NCBI GenBank assembly: GCA_037951165.1
Contig: JBBDHG010000008.1
Location: 8,152,001 to 8,216,000 of the forward strand
Source of the DNA: Lophius americanus
Lineage: Eukaryota > Chordata > Actinopteri > Lophiiformes > Lophiidae
Direction of reading: 5' to 3'
DNA: 64,000 nucleotides
Below are positions 23,190 through 34,364 of the stretch, in pieces. The notes beneath the pieces are model-generated. The model was not told where the DNA came from. It saw only the letters and a program-made list of their open reading frames with translations, and made no database searches. The translations under genes were made by a program, and so were the position numbers. The stretch's first letter is position 1. The number at the start of each line of letters is the position of its first letter.

Positions 23190-23325
23190 TCTTCTTGTGT
23201 TTGTATACGTGTTTGTTAATCTTTCCAGGAGTAGTATCTGGTGTGCTGAGGTCGGGCTGTCAGATTTCAACCTACAATTTGCACAGCTATAAAAGACCAG
23301 CCTTCTACTCCACAACTCTGACAAC
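23190..23325 (+). mobile_element. LTR fragment related to the solo LTR at 21113-21605
   Basis: About 110 bases match the reverse complement of 21470-21575, including GTGTTTGTATAC, TTTCCAGGAGTAGTATCTGG, CAACCTACAATTTGCACAGC and the TATAAAAGAC box (about 23289-23298). The LTR's 5' end is missing, replaced by the hairpin region, and similarity fades after about 23325. It therefore sits in inverted orientation to the fuller copy, about 1.6 kb away. Confidence 0.75.
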
Positions 23326-23329
23326 GATC

Positions 23330-25135
23330 CACCCCTACACAAAACTTCATCAGAAACCACTGACAACTTTAATGATCTTTTCATACCAAATTTTTCCATA
23401 AAATTCAAAATATTCAAAGTCACTTTAATCCCCATGCCTGTAAATTCAATGCAGCTGACACGAATAATGTGGCGTGAATATGCAATTTTCACATTATTCA
23501 CGGTCCCCCCCGATGCCCCTCCCTCCCTCTTCCACCCAGACATCAATAGGGTGTCGATGCAGAAATGGAGAAGAACCTTAAAGTGGTCACATGAAACTGA
23601 AAGACAACTTTGTATACCAAATGACATCGGACATATCCGTGTGAATGGGGCAAGGGTGCCAAAAGCAGTGCCTGACCAACTTCAACAGAATTAGGTTCAC
23701 GATACTCATGTGAGTGCATGTGATTATAGTTAAAATTATCCTGCGACAAAAATTCACGCAAATAAATGAGTCTTGGTTATACTTGTAATAATCTTGTTTT
23801 ACCTGGAGGAGCTTGCATTGCAGTGTGTTTTCCTTTACATTTCAAAGGAGATCAGCTCTGAAGATTTTTACATCTGGAGCTTGATTTTGCTGTTGATCCA
23901 GTGTTCCGCCCGGTAGTGGTATTAATGTATTCTTTTTTTTATAGTAGTAGCAAACAGACTGTAGGTGCGTTATCACCACATTCTGGTGGTATTACCACAT
24001 GTCCCTTTCTAAGCGTTGATAAAGAAAAAATGAAACAAGGGAAAAACATTTTACGACATAAAATGCTCATTCATACCATGTGATTATTTATTCTTTTTAT
24101 AATCTAATGACTGAATATTTGAAAATCATGCCAAATCTGTAGACCACACAACTATTCTCTCTAGCAGAGTGCAAAGATGCTTCTAGGATGTTCCTGTTGG
24201 AACCACAATTAAGTTCAGCAGAGCACAATGCAGCCTGCCCGGCGGAAAGAAAGCGCATTATACATAATCTTTGGACGGTTTTCAGGTAATCTCCCTGAGT
24301 TGAAGGTGACGCCACTTCTGTGCGAGTGAAAGGTGTAAGAAGCACTTGCATGGAGCACAAAAAGGAAAGGATGCGTGCCTCTTTTATTCTACCAGAAAAA
24401 TAATATCTGTTCAAGCACACACAGGCAGCCACAGTATTGTTATCAGTGGCTCTGTGTTCCAGCAGAGGGCCAGTTATCTGAGAAATTAATGGCAGCAATA
24501 AGCAGCAGCAGGAAGACACAGGATGATTAGCAAAAGCAATCAGGCCTTTTATTAGATTTATAGGAACAAAGACGCAATTTAGTCTGCAGGAAAAGCCTGC
24601 AGGAAGACTAATGACTCATCTGTCCCGGAGCTTCAGTGACAAACAGACAGAAAACTCCAAGGAGACGCCCGGCTCATATAAACACACAGAGGAAAAAATT
24701 GTTTCAGAAAATTATGGTAGATGTTGATAAAAGGAAAAAGGAATGTAAGGGCTGGCTAAGAAAGACCTGCAAAACAAATGTAAAGAAAGAAAGTAATTTA
24801 TATTGAAAAAAATTAAAAGTAAAATTAGATGGAAGGTTAAAATGATAGAAATAGGTAAGGCGGGGGTGATTACTGAAAAAAAAATCAATGTACAGAAATA
24901 GAAGTTGACCAAAACCTGTAAATTAGTTCACATGTCAAGATTTCTTTATGATGCTGTTAATTTTGTAAAAAATACATATCCAATCAATTTTGTATTTTTT
25001 TTAAGATTCTATTTAAATATTATCTCAGATATTAGTGTGGGTGGAAATTCAACCTTCATGTGGAGCATGTAGGTTATGGGGAATATTCATTCTTTCAATA
25101 ATTTTTCAAGAGAATGGCTTGAGTTTATATCCAAG
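23330..25135. other. Quiet stretch, nothing recognised
   Basis: Includes the longest minus-strand frames of the window (156 codons at 23157-23627 and 140 codons at 24097-24519). Neither has a recognisable domain, and the first crosses the LTR fragment. No transposable element is recognised; AT-rich purine tracts occur at 24725-24900. Confidence 0.45.
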
Positions 25136-25139
25136 ATGA

Positions 25140-25250
25140 AATTGGAGAAGAGGCAGGATATAACCTGGACAAGACGCCAGTTCATGGCTAGTATGTATTT
25201 GGTGGGAACTCATCCAGAACATGGGGTTAACACGCAAACTCAAGTAGTAG
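25140..25250 (-). mobile_element. SINE family B remnant
   Basis: CCTGGACAAGACGCCAGTTC (about 25162-25181) followed by ACATGGGGTTAACACGCAAA resembles the body of family B read from the minus strand. Head and tail are not visible. Strongly decayed. Confidence 0.45.
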
Positions 25251-25589
25251 TGGCCAAGTGGCCGCATTTATACATTGGACTGAACACATATCATGATTTA
25301 AGTCTGACCTTAAATGATGACTGTGCAAAAAATAAAATGTACATGTTCTTTTTGACAAGAGTTCCAAAAGTTTGTTTGGGTGCCATTGTAATAATATTAT
25401 TGATGTTTTTCTGACTGTATCTGTCAGCGTTTGTAATGCTTTGTCTGATCGGCGGGTGGACAGTATATGCATTTGTGTATGTAAGTGTATGTCTACAAGT
25501 GTATTAAGGAGTATAAATAGTGGCGAGTGTAGACATGTCGGTGGGTAATGGAAAGGTGATGAGACAGGCAAAGATGTTATGGTATCAAT

Positions 25590-25790
25590 AATGTCCCTTG
25601 ATTGGTTGGTTCGTCTCCTGGTTTGCAGGATAATGAAGAAACCGCAGGACGGATTGCCGCAAAACTGCCGTGGATGGATTATGCATGGGTGGATATATTT
25701 TGTACTTATCAGGGTAAGAGGAGTTGATGGAGTTTTGCCTCTCTTTCTTTAACATTGTTTTGAGATTTTCAATAATTATGCATTAAGTAC
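25590..25790 (+). repeat. Dispersed repeat related to 29930-30100
   Basis: GGTTTGCAGGATAATGAAGA, followed by ACGGATTGCCGCAAAACTG and later CTCTCTTTCTTTAACATTG, is the order of a very common vertebrate repeat in which a 'GCAGGATTA' start is followed by a 'GGATTTCCATGAAAC' block. The piece at 29945-29990 shows the same first two blocks. Family name not assigned. Confidence 0.5.
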
Positions 25791-25799
25791 TCAACTGAA

Positions 25800-26740
25800 T
25801 ATCCCTAAAATCTGTGGGTGGGGGGGGGTTGAGCAACAATACAATTGCCAGAACAAAAATATCAATGAACAGATATATATTAAGTCAGAGTTAAAAGAAT
25901 TTAAAAAAAAACTAAATACAACTTTTTGTATATGGTCAATTTAAAACCTTGTATTATCTATACATTTCCACTGATTTTATCCCGTTGGCATTACTGACAG
26001 ATACCACACAACGTGAAAGGGCCACATTCACTTAGATTAAAAGTTTAGTTCTAGTTCCACCTTCATTAGTGGGATTTCCTCACTTCACACTGTGACACCA
26101 TTAATCAGCACTTGTGGCTATATGTTTAATTGATTGCTTCTATTTTCATAACAGTCAACCTTCTTGCCGATAGACTTTTCAATGAAGTAATTAATGAGCC
26201 TTCAGACGGCGTGCGTAGCATCAAAAGCTGATTTTCTCTCAAAGAGTTGGTGTTCACAGAGGAGCAGCAGTCTGCCTGTTTGAGGAGTGAATATTCATTA
26301 GAGCCTCAGCGGAGAGCCGGTGAAGGCCCGCTGATGCTCGCCTTAAATCAGCTGCTGTCTGCTTTACAAATTGCCGGCCTTCCTTTGCACATAATTGGCC
26401 AGTTTCAATTAGCGACTGGCAGAGGAGACGATTCTGTGGCCGAACGTTAACACAAAATACTACAGCAGGAGATTTAATGACCAAAATATGTTTCTGCGGT
26501 GTCAAGCCACGGTAAAGCTGTTTGCTCACTAGTGTGACCTCCTCAAGAAACCAATTATACAGGGCAGAGGAAAGTGTGTTTGCCGATTCGTGCACCAGTT
26601 TCATAAATCCATTCAGAGATGTGTGAATATCTGAAGTGTAAAAATAAACTGGTCTGCTGATTAAAATAGTTTTTCTACTTTTTAAAGGTGCAGTGAGAGG
26701 ATTTAACCACTAGATGGATGGGGATTTGAATTAAAAAAAA
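25800..26740. other. Quiet stretch; candidate conserved non-coding block 26150-26460
   Basis: No coding region is supported. About 26150-26460 is less AT-rich than its surroundings, shows no repeat signature and includes several homeodomain-like TAAT/ATTA cores (for example near 26190 and 26296). It also reads open on both strands in overlapping frames, which argues against either frame being real. A G-run lies at 25817-25828. Confidence 0.4.
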
Positions 26741-26744
26741 GAGA

Positions 26745-27440
26745 GTAGCACTTAGCAAGTGCTTCACTGATCCATGATAACAGAAAAAACATGAAAATAA
26801 ACATGTAGTCACAATATGTAATAAAAGAAATCATAGCACAGGCCGTTACAAATCAAATCTTGCAGCAGAAAAGGTATCCTGTAAAAAATATAGTAGTAGA
26901 ATCTGTAGTGTGTAGGCAACCTTAATCTGCTCGAGCAGGGGGGCCCATAACCAAGGGGCTATGATGATGGCAACAGCTGGATCACGCTCAGGCATAGGCA
27001 CAACCTGGATAGGCATAGGACGCGGAGCATAGGAGGTTAAAAGCTCTGATATCACTGGTTACCTGAATTTGACTAGAAACCAGTGAAGAGAAGCAAACCC
27101 GCCGTCTGAATTTGACATAGGAAAAGTCCACTGCAGTAGTCCAGGTGTGAAAAGAAAAAAAAACATAGTAAAGCCTTTCTAAGTCAGTACTAGAAAAAAG
27201 AAGATCTAGTTTGGATGATATTTCTTAAGTAGAACAAACAGGATTTAATGGGACGTGTGGTTCAAAGATCAGTTGCGATTCTAATGTGTCGCCTCTGTCT
27301 CTAGATTTTATATATGCATTTTAAAATTAAAAAAAATAATAATAATTTCCCCCACTTGTGCGAAAAACAAGAATTGGTAAAAGACATCTTAAAATACGTG
27401 CAGTTTGATCTTGCAGGAGATAGATATTATTTCTGTATGT
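26745..27440. repeat. Decayed teleost interspersed repeat, unclassified
   Basis: The phrases AGTGCTTCACTGATCCATGA (left), AAACCAGTGAAGAGAAGC and GTCCACTGCAGTAGTCCAGG (middle), and TGTGGTTCAAAGATCAGTTG (right) recall, in order, a widespread teleost repeat that probably derives from the non-coding part of a LINE. I can support common wording but not a family name or exact borders. Confidence 0.4.
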
Positions 27441-27559
27441 GTGAGTGTTTGTATGTGAACTATACCAGCCTTCGTTGAAAGACCTGCCGACTACTCTTTA
27501 TTTGAAACTAACACATATCTCCCATCCAAGAGCGCGTCATACACCGTATGTGAAACAAA

Positions 27560-28050
27560 GACAAAACAAGACAAACAAAGATGTAAGATGGTGATCAGGG
27601 CCAAAGAGTATCACACCTCTTTTGGCGGAATTTAGTCGTAGAACCAGGGCCATTTATTTCTGAATTGCAGCCAAGCGCTCCACTTACTTAAGTTACTCAG
27701 ACACGTATCAGGTTTAAAGACAAGCAAATTTGCGTGTTGTTGGAATTGATAGGAGAATCCATTTGCTTATGGAAGCATGTAAAAGTGAATTTCTTGTGGC
27801 CCAAGAATAAATCCCTGTGGACACCCACACACCGGTGAACCTGAAGAAGAAATACAGCTCCCAATAATGACAACTTTTCTTATTTGAAAGATAAGATTCA
27901 AACTACTTACGAGCAGTTCCTGATATACTCACTCACTCATTTAGTCTGCTGAGAAGGATTTCATGATCCACAGTATCAGACACAACACTGAGCTCAAGGA
28001 CCAAGAAAATACAACAAACTAACATAAGCAAGCATCAACAATGTATTTGA
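27560..28050 (-). pseudogene. Decayed LINE reverse transcriptase, L2/Rex-like
   Basis: On the minus strand a frame reads VSDTVDHEILLSRL (DTVDH complement at 27963-27977), which is reverse transcriptase motif A of the L2/CR1 group. Further on, ruined versions of the 'WFESYLSNRK' and 'GVPQGS' regions follow, and then LAAIQK and VILFGP blocks near 27600-27660, which lie after the YADD motif in intact relatives. The YADD itself is not readable. Many stops and indels; roughly 160 codons of a normally much longer ORF2. Confidence 0.7.
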
Positions 28051-28059
28051 AACACTAAA

Positions 28060-29885
28060 GACAGCAGTTTTGGTAAAGCCCTACTACATTGTTGCCAGTC
28101 TGGAACTTTGGATCTGAGAGACTTGGCATCTGGCCTCTGATTATGCGGGAGTGATTGATTAAAAAATACAAAATACTCGATGATGTGATCAATGCATAAT
28201 GTTATATAAGCTAAGCTTCAAGCTAACACAGAAAGCTACCTATTACCAAATTCCAATAGTGACACAATATGCAGCATGAAATAATCATAACATTAATCAC
28301 TTGTGTGTTGTTGTCATTCTCTCTGCTGATTCAAATTTTGAATTTCGGTGGTCAGTTGGTAAATGGTCGTGTGTTCAGTTACGTGGTGCGCTTAAATGGA
28401 TGTGCTAATCTTGAATTTTCCCTTTGTTGGCAAGACAGCTAAATATGCAAAATCTGAATTTGTTGAAAAGTCATAATAACCAAAACACTAGCTAAGTGAA
28501 ATATTACAACTTAATCTCCACGTTCTGTGTGATTTGTGACTACCTCAACCATGAGGCTTTGCTTAACCTCCGTAGTTGCTAATAAAATGCTTTTCTGTAA
28601 ATAGGAGGCCCTGCACATGTTCTTATCCAGAGCAATAGAGAAACATTGAACTTTTAAGAAGACTTTGTGTCATTTCATTGAAAAGAAACAGGACCTCTCT
28701 GCAGTGCATTCTGGGATTTCTGATGGACACACAGTATCAGGTGTTCAAACCACAGACTCATCCATCGCAGGATGGCCAGCTCCTCCAGCTAGAATCTCAA
28801 GGCATCTAAAGCACAGCTTCTTCGCTTTTGTGTTTTCATTTTGGGGTTGAAAGGAGGTTTTTGAGAGACTCAGCTCCTCGCTCTAATCCCTGACAGCCGG
28901 TTTGTTTTCATTGTGAGTTTGTCTCCGTCGCTTTCTCCTGGCACATGTTAGCTGTGAACATAATTTTTTAGCGGCTGACTTAAATTCTATCTCTCCGTCA
29001 CAGGTGGCTTTGATCCGCCGCATGAGCCCCCTCTTCTTTCCCCCCACTTCACGTTGAAAGTTGCCAAACTTTGTTAGTGAGGGTGAGAGGCAGCCCGGGA
29101 TGGAAAGAGACAAAATCAAACCTAGTCCCTTCCACCTCTTTCTGCCGCTATAATTCGCCGCAGGAGAAGTGCCACCCGGATTCACATTTGATGAAGGAGC
29201 CGCTGATGTGGAGGAGGATCAGCCTCAAGTCAGACATCAGCAGCAAGGTCATAAGTCCTTTTTAAACAATCCAAACAGCAAGGTCTAAATAAATGCCACA
29301 AGTTAATTTTGCTGGTTAATTGGTGCTCAATCTGGGCTTAAAGTGAAGCGCAAGGATCGCAGAAATGAATTCACTCACCAAGAGGCATCTTCCATTCCCT
29401 TAGGGAATGTTTAGATGGACACACCTATCGGCTTCATAGAGGGACTTTCTAGTCTCCCAGTCCTCTGTCTCGTCAACAACTGTTTGCCTGAAAGTGAGAT
29501 AAAGCAGCCATATGTAACTGGAGAGAAGGAAGAGAAAGGCTGCTGCACATCCCTGTGTGAGTCAGACAAATGATATCATCAATTCAGTTTAATTAATTAG
29601 ATTAGCTGTCCCGCCAACCCCTGCAAAACTGTACAACGATTGTACCTGTATATGATTCAGGTCCCATTCCGTTTGTAAGCATAGAATAGTATTTATTTTT
29701 GTGGACACAAGCTATGGAGGAGATGACCAACCATAAGAGTCATTTAGAATAATCTTTCTAGGAACATCTGAAAAATAAGATTATCAAAAGATAGACCTTG
29801 TGAGTTGACAAAATCTCACAGGTGCACATTTAAGATTACCGTTTGGATGACAATTAGTTCATGGTAGGATCAATACAGTAATTAA
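28060..29885. other. Quiet stretch, nothing recognised
   Basis: No coding region is supported. The 28650-29330 block is less AT-rich and repeat-free. The opposing frames at 28883-29185 (minus, 100 codons) and 29071-29265 (plus) share the same DNA and neither shows a domain. Confidence 0.45.
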
Positions 29886-29889
29886 GTTA

Positions 29890-31310
29890 ATCAAAAAGTA
29901 ATGTCTTTGCTGGTGCTGGTTAACGGGTTTGTTCGTTTGTCTGTCGCAGGATTAGAAAAGCACTACTTGATGGATTTTCATGAAACATGGTAGGCAATGG
30001 GCTTATTTGTTCACCAAGGTAATACAAGATTTCTGTCAATAATACATATACAACTTAATGGATCCTCATGAAACAGGTTGGACGGGTGGGGTACATGCAA
30101 AAAATGTCACTTACTTTAAGAAAACACTTAGAGCTGCCATTTTGATGGTGTACATGTGATATTGGAAAAGGACTGGTAGATGTTTGTATCTTCTTTTTGA
30201 GGTGATAATTAGCACTTAATGAGAGTGCATTTCCTGACCAGTTCATGTAAGAGTAAATCAAGACCATTGGTTGATTTGGACTATTTTTCTCATTGAATGA
30301 GGACAACCTTAACAAAAAAAGCTGACAAGTATGGCAAGAAACCAGAAGGCTAATGCAATAATAAACAATAAATGTTGTTTTCTTAATGAGTGGAACAAGG
30401 GTGACAGCAAGTGTAGCCTATTGAGTGAAGTAAAATTACAATGAGGGGTGAACCCTGAACCTTACCAATTATAACAGTGTCAGGACGATAAATTAATAAG
30501 TAGGTCTACCTTACGTGATCAATATAAGCAACAAAGCCTCCAATCAATGAAGTAAATTGCATACTGATCATTAGTCTTATTATACAATCACTGAGCCACA
30601 GAACTACTATCATATCTTATGGATATTGGTGGATCATTATCGTTGCCGCAAGGATCCTTTATGCAAACGCAATAGCTCAAACTATTACATGGATCATTTT
30701 CAGATTCATACATAGAGGGAGGAAGAACTGGAGTGATTTTGGTTTGGAAGGTTGGTTTTATTATTCCGATACTAGAGGGACATTTCATTTTTCACCAAAT
30801 TTGGTGCGGATGAATAGACTCCATGAGATATATCTTGTGAATAACATAATTTACTCTAGCAATTCATATTTAACTCACCAGGGACAGCTTTTTTTTTATT
30901 TTTTTTAGAAAAACACTGCTTTGATGGATAATTTTCAAATTTTATACCCAAATACACCTTAGGGGGAGTAATAACATGATTGATTTTGGGAAAGTTACAT
31001 CTTGTCATATTTTAAACAGTGTGATGTTTCGTTTTTAGGAAAAAGCCCCTAATTCCCCTCCCATTGAACCGATTTATTCCAAATATGATGCATATGAATG
31101 GACTCGCAGACATCTAAATTGTATTTATAGTATATTTTACTCTAATAACTCATATTTTACGCAATAGGGGAGCTTCTTTTTTTCTTTTTTTTAAAACAAA
31201 ATTTTTTTAGACATAAGAAGAATTCAATCAAGGGGGTTGCTTGTACAACGCAGGGAATTGGGGACTTTTCAGGGTTATACCCTTGTTGTCGGGCATGCAA
31301 GCATGGGCCT
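29890..31310 (+). repeat. Repeat T, longest copy, with internal tandem units
   Basis: The copy opens with a GTCGCAGGATTAGAAAAGCA block and ends with GGGACTTTTCAGGGTTATAC / CCTTGTTGTCGGGC (about 31261-31297). Between these, one unit occurs at least twice about 280 bases apart: CCAAATTTGGTGCGGATGAA ... ATTTACTCTAGCAATTCATA (from about 30796), and CCAAATATGATGCATATGAA ... TTTTACTCTAATAACTCATA (from about 31078). Each is followed by a GGGACAGCTT/GGGGAGCTTC step and a T-run. No protein domain is present, and I do not know a name for this repeat. Confidence 0.6.
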
Positions 31311-31314
31311 AGTT

Positions 31315-32015
31315 GAACAATACAGTTATCAATTGTATTTTGATGTGCTTTAATGATGTGTTGTTGTTTTTTTTTCCATTTTCTTCCATTTCTTATCCTG
31401 GGAAGAACAATCAGAAGGTCACTCTGCCATTTTAGAACACTTACTCCAAAGAAGCACTCCAAACTTTTCTTTGAGTCTGTTGTCCTGGGAACAGACTTGT
31501 TTTTCCTTGAATCTCAGCATCTTTGTTGTCACAGCCATCAGCATGCTGGAAGTCAAGAGGAATGGTGACTGGTGACTGTTGAATAGGAGGTCGCGGGCGG
31601 ATACGGCATGTAGGAGAAAATCAAAATCAAATGGTTCCTTTGAAACGTTCCTTAAGAATATATTTTAAGTGATAACAAGTGAACTAGAATGTTTGAATAG
31701 TGAAGGAAATCACAGCGTTGAACAGAGGAGTGAAAATGTGATTGCATATTTTTCGCAACCAGATCCGGAAGTGTACGACGTGATCTGTTAATGCCTAACT
31801 ATACAAGTTCAAAGACCAACCAAAGATTGTGGACAAGGGAGAATCGAACGCGATTCTCCAGTAAAGAGACCAAATTCAGTGAATTTGTGCCACTGACCAC
31901 GGACCAGGTGCAATTTTAAAGCCCCTAGACTGTTTCAAACCATAAATCTAGTCAGACCCACCTCTTTGATTAGCCAACTCCGTGTAGAGAAAAAAAAAAG
32001 ACACATTTTTAAGAA
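31315..32015. other. Non-coding stretch, nothing recognised
   Basis: No domain-bearing frame and no recognised element. Two T/A-rich runs (31366-31378 and 31989-31998). Confidence 0.45.
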
Positions 32016-32019
32016 AATA

Positions 32020-32225
32020 ATTTTGCGTACGGTTGTATCAGGAAGGGCATCTGACATAAAAATTATGCCAAATCCATATGCAGAAGAAAAATTGATTTCT
32101 AAATCAGCCTGGGTAAACAAAATACAGTCGTTGGTAGATTGAGCCCGTAAGGTACCAACCTATGGATTAAAGCAGGTGATCCACTGTGGCAACCCCAAAA
32201 GGAAGACGCCGGATGACGAAGATTT
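32020..32225 (+). mobile_element. SINE family B (DANA-like) 3' portion
   Basis: AGGAAGGGCATCTGACATAA at about 32039-32058, then GTGATCCACTGTGGCAACCC (about 32176-32195) and AAAAGGAAGACGCCGG, follow the order of the 3' half of DANA-type SINEs. The tRNA-like head is not visible. Several segments between the two blocks are foreign or decayed. Confidence 0.6.
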
Positions 32226-32339
32226 CATGCTGAAAACAAACTACAAAGTATGACGCAAAAAGCTAGAATAACTACTTAAAAATAAGTGAGAGAAAAGTGA
32301 GTAAAATATTATCTGAGAGAGTAAACTTATGATATACTG

Positions 32340-32850
32340 TTAGCACAAAATCGATCTCCAGGAGTCAATCTATATTCACCAAATTTGCACTAAATTGGAT
32401 TGAATTGCGCCATTCTCGGTATTTGTCTGATTTGTTCAAATCTGGTGCATTTGAATCAACTGAAAGAGATCAATCTTGCATAATTTGATCCAAATGTAAA
32501 GTGCATTACAAATTAAATGTATTATTATTATTATTACTATTATATTGTGTTTTACTTCCATATTTCATACTTTATATACATAGCCCAAGTCCAAATTCAG
32601 ACATACCATTGATCCTGTTTAGTCCAAATGTGGTGCGTATGAATAGATTTAAGAAGAACCCTCTTGTTGAAAGCATGTTTCAATCTAATAGTTAATAGGT
32701 TTTTTTTTAAACACAAAATACTGTGAAAACAACTAACTTTTTTGACGGGTTCCATCAGGGGGATTGTTTATACAATGAAGGGGATTGGGGAATGTTCTTG
32801 GACAACAGCATATGTGCAGTTAGTGTTACCAAGGTTGAAAGGTCAGTACA
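32340..32850 (+). repeat. Repeat T pieces split by an L2 tail
   Basis: The left piece (32360-32470) has ATTCACCAAATTTGCACTAA and AAATCTGGTGCATTTGAATC. The right piece (about 32620-32830) has CCAAATGTGGTGCGTATGAA, then TCAGGGGGATTGTTTATACA and GGGGATTGGGGAATGTTC. These match the body and terminal block of the copy at 29890-31310. An L2 tail (32478-32545) lies between them. Confidence 0.5.
32478..32545 (+). mobile_element. L2-type LINE 3' tail fragment
   Basis: GATCCAAATGTAAAGTGCAT followed by TACAAATTAAATGTATTATT and a (TTA)n run is almost the same as the 3' end of the L2 element at 36290-39052 (about 38998-39052). A complementary tail lies at 44886-44938. L2 insertions are usually cut at the 5' end, so tail-only copies are expected. 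Confidence 0.8.
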
Positions 32851-33117
32851 TTTATAAAGACTTAATTCTCAATCATAATTTTTATTTACCTCATCCACTT
32901 CAACCAAAAAAATTAATATGGCCATTCTCCAGAGCAAAAACTGAATTTATGTTGTGATTTGCAATCTCTCTAAATGATTGAAATTGCATTTGTCATTGAT
33001 TCTCACTTAAATCTTGACGAAATTGGTCACTTGTGCTTACATATTACATATTTAAAATTGAACCCCCAAGATAATGTGTCTGAAAATATTAAGAAATTAA
33101 ATGTGCCAAATGTAAAG

Positions 33118-34360
33118 ACAAGCAGTTCATCACAAAGTATTCATATCCCTCCGCTTTTGTCACATTTTTTATTATGTTGTAGCCTTATACGAAAATTATT
33201 TCCATTTTTCCTCAACAATATGCACTCCATAAACCATAACAACAATGTGAAAACAAACTTTTAGCAAAGTTTTTACAAATCCAGTAGAAAAGGAAATCTG
33301 AAATATCACATTGATATATTATTGATTTAGTTGAATCACCAATGACGGGGATTACAGCATCCAGTCTTCTTGGCTGCGACTTGACGAGCGTTTCACATTT
33401 GGATTTGGGGATCTGGCTGGGCCACTAAAAGGTATTCACTGAGTTGCTTCTATGTTACACCTGTATTGTCTTGGCTATGTGCTTAGAGTCATTGTCGTGT
33501 TTAAAGGGGAACATTTGGTCCAGTCTGAGGTTCTGAGCGCTCTGGACCAGGTTTTCTCTCTGCTTCGTTCCTTTCAGCTTTCCCTTAACCCTTACTAGTC
33601 TCCCAGCCCCTTTAGCTGAAAAACACACCCAGCATGATTTCATCGCCACCATGCTTCACCATGGTTATGCTATTGTGCAGGTAATGAGCAATGCCTTACT
33701 TCTAGACATGACACTTGGAATTGAGGCCAACCAGTTCAATCTTGATCTCATCAAAAAAGCAAAACTTGTTTCAAATTCGGAGAGGGCTTTCCTGTGTCTT
33801 TACCTTTGGAGAGGCTACTGCCTGGCAACTCTGCCTTAAAGCCCAGATCAATGGAGAGTTGACCTTTAGCAAGTTTCTCCCATCTCTACACTGGATCTCT
33901 GGAGCTCAGGCTAAGTGACATTCAGGTTCTTGGTCACCTCCTTCCCCTGCCCTTCCCCTGCTTACTCATTTTGGCTAGGCCACCAGCTCTAGGAACCTCC
34001 AATGTAGCAGAAATTTCCCAGAATCCCCAGATCTGTGCCTCAACATTATCTTGTCTCTGAGTTCTGCAAGCAATTCCTTCAACCTCACTGCTTGCTTCTT
34101 TCCTCTTATAAACACATTCAGCTGTGTGGCCTCATGTAGAGAGGTCTGTACATTTCCAATCAATCTCCAGTCAATTTGGGAGGCACCAGAGCCAAATTTT
34201 TAGTTTCATAGTAGTGGGTCAAAACACTTATGTCAATGTGATATTTTCAGTTCTACTACTACTGGATTTGCATATAGCGTGTTATTATTTGGGAGTTCAG
34301 CTTAATAAGGGACACAATGTTGAAAAATGAAAGCGTCTGAATACTTTCTGAATGCAGTAT
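33118..34360 (-). mobile_element. Second Tc1-like transposon, inactive, internally deleted
   Basis: The ends are imperfect inverted repeats: left AAAGTATTCATATCCCTCCG and right (complement) AGAAAGTATTCAGACGC. The left inner sequence GTCACATTTTTTATTATGTT and the later CTTGGCTATGTGCTTAGAGT, GAAAAACACACCCAGCATGA and GAGGCCAACCAGTTCAATCT are characteristic of the longer (about 1.6 kb) Tc1-like elements of fish. At about 1.24 kb this copy has lost internal DNA, for example around 33400-33440. It differs in ends and body from the element at 3619-4898. Confidence 0.85.
33455..34163 (-). pseudogene. Tc1-like transposase pseudogene
   Basis: The N-terminal end (about 34110 to 33990) shows KELLAELRDKIMLRHRSG, the usual start of the paired-like helix-turn-helix region. 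The C-terminal piece (33652 to 33455) holds HDNDSKHIAKT at about 33479-33499, the block around the second catalytic Asp of the DDE/D domain, although the order of nearby segments is disturbed. Frames are broken between the two, and the third acidic motif is not recognisable. Inactive. Confidence 0.8.
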
Positions 34361-34364
34361 CTGA

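Noticed and set aside
23157..23627. 156-codon minus-strand open frame, the longest outside the L2 apart from its reverse transcriptase parts
   Set aside because: It runs antisense through the LTR fragment and hairpin, and shows no family motif.
24097..24519. 140-codon minus-strand open frame
   Set aside because: Starts with a hydrophobic Cys/Leu-rich stretch that mimics a signal peptide, but the remainder matches nothing and there is no supporting context.
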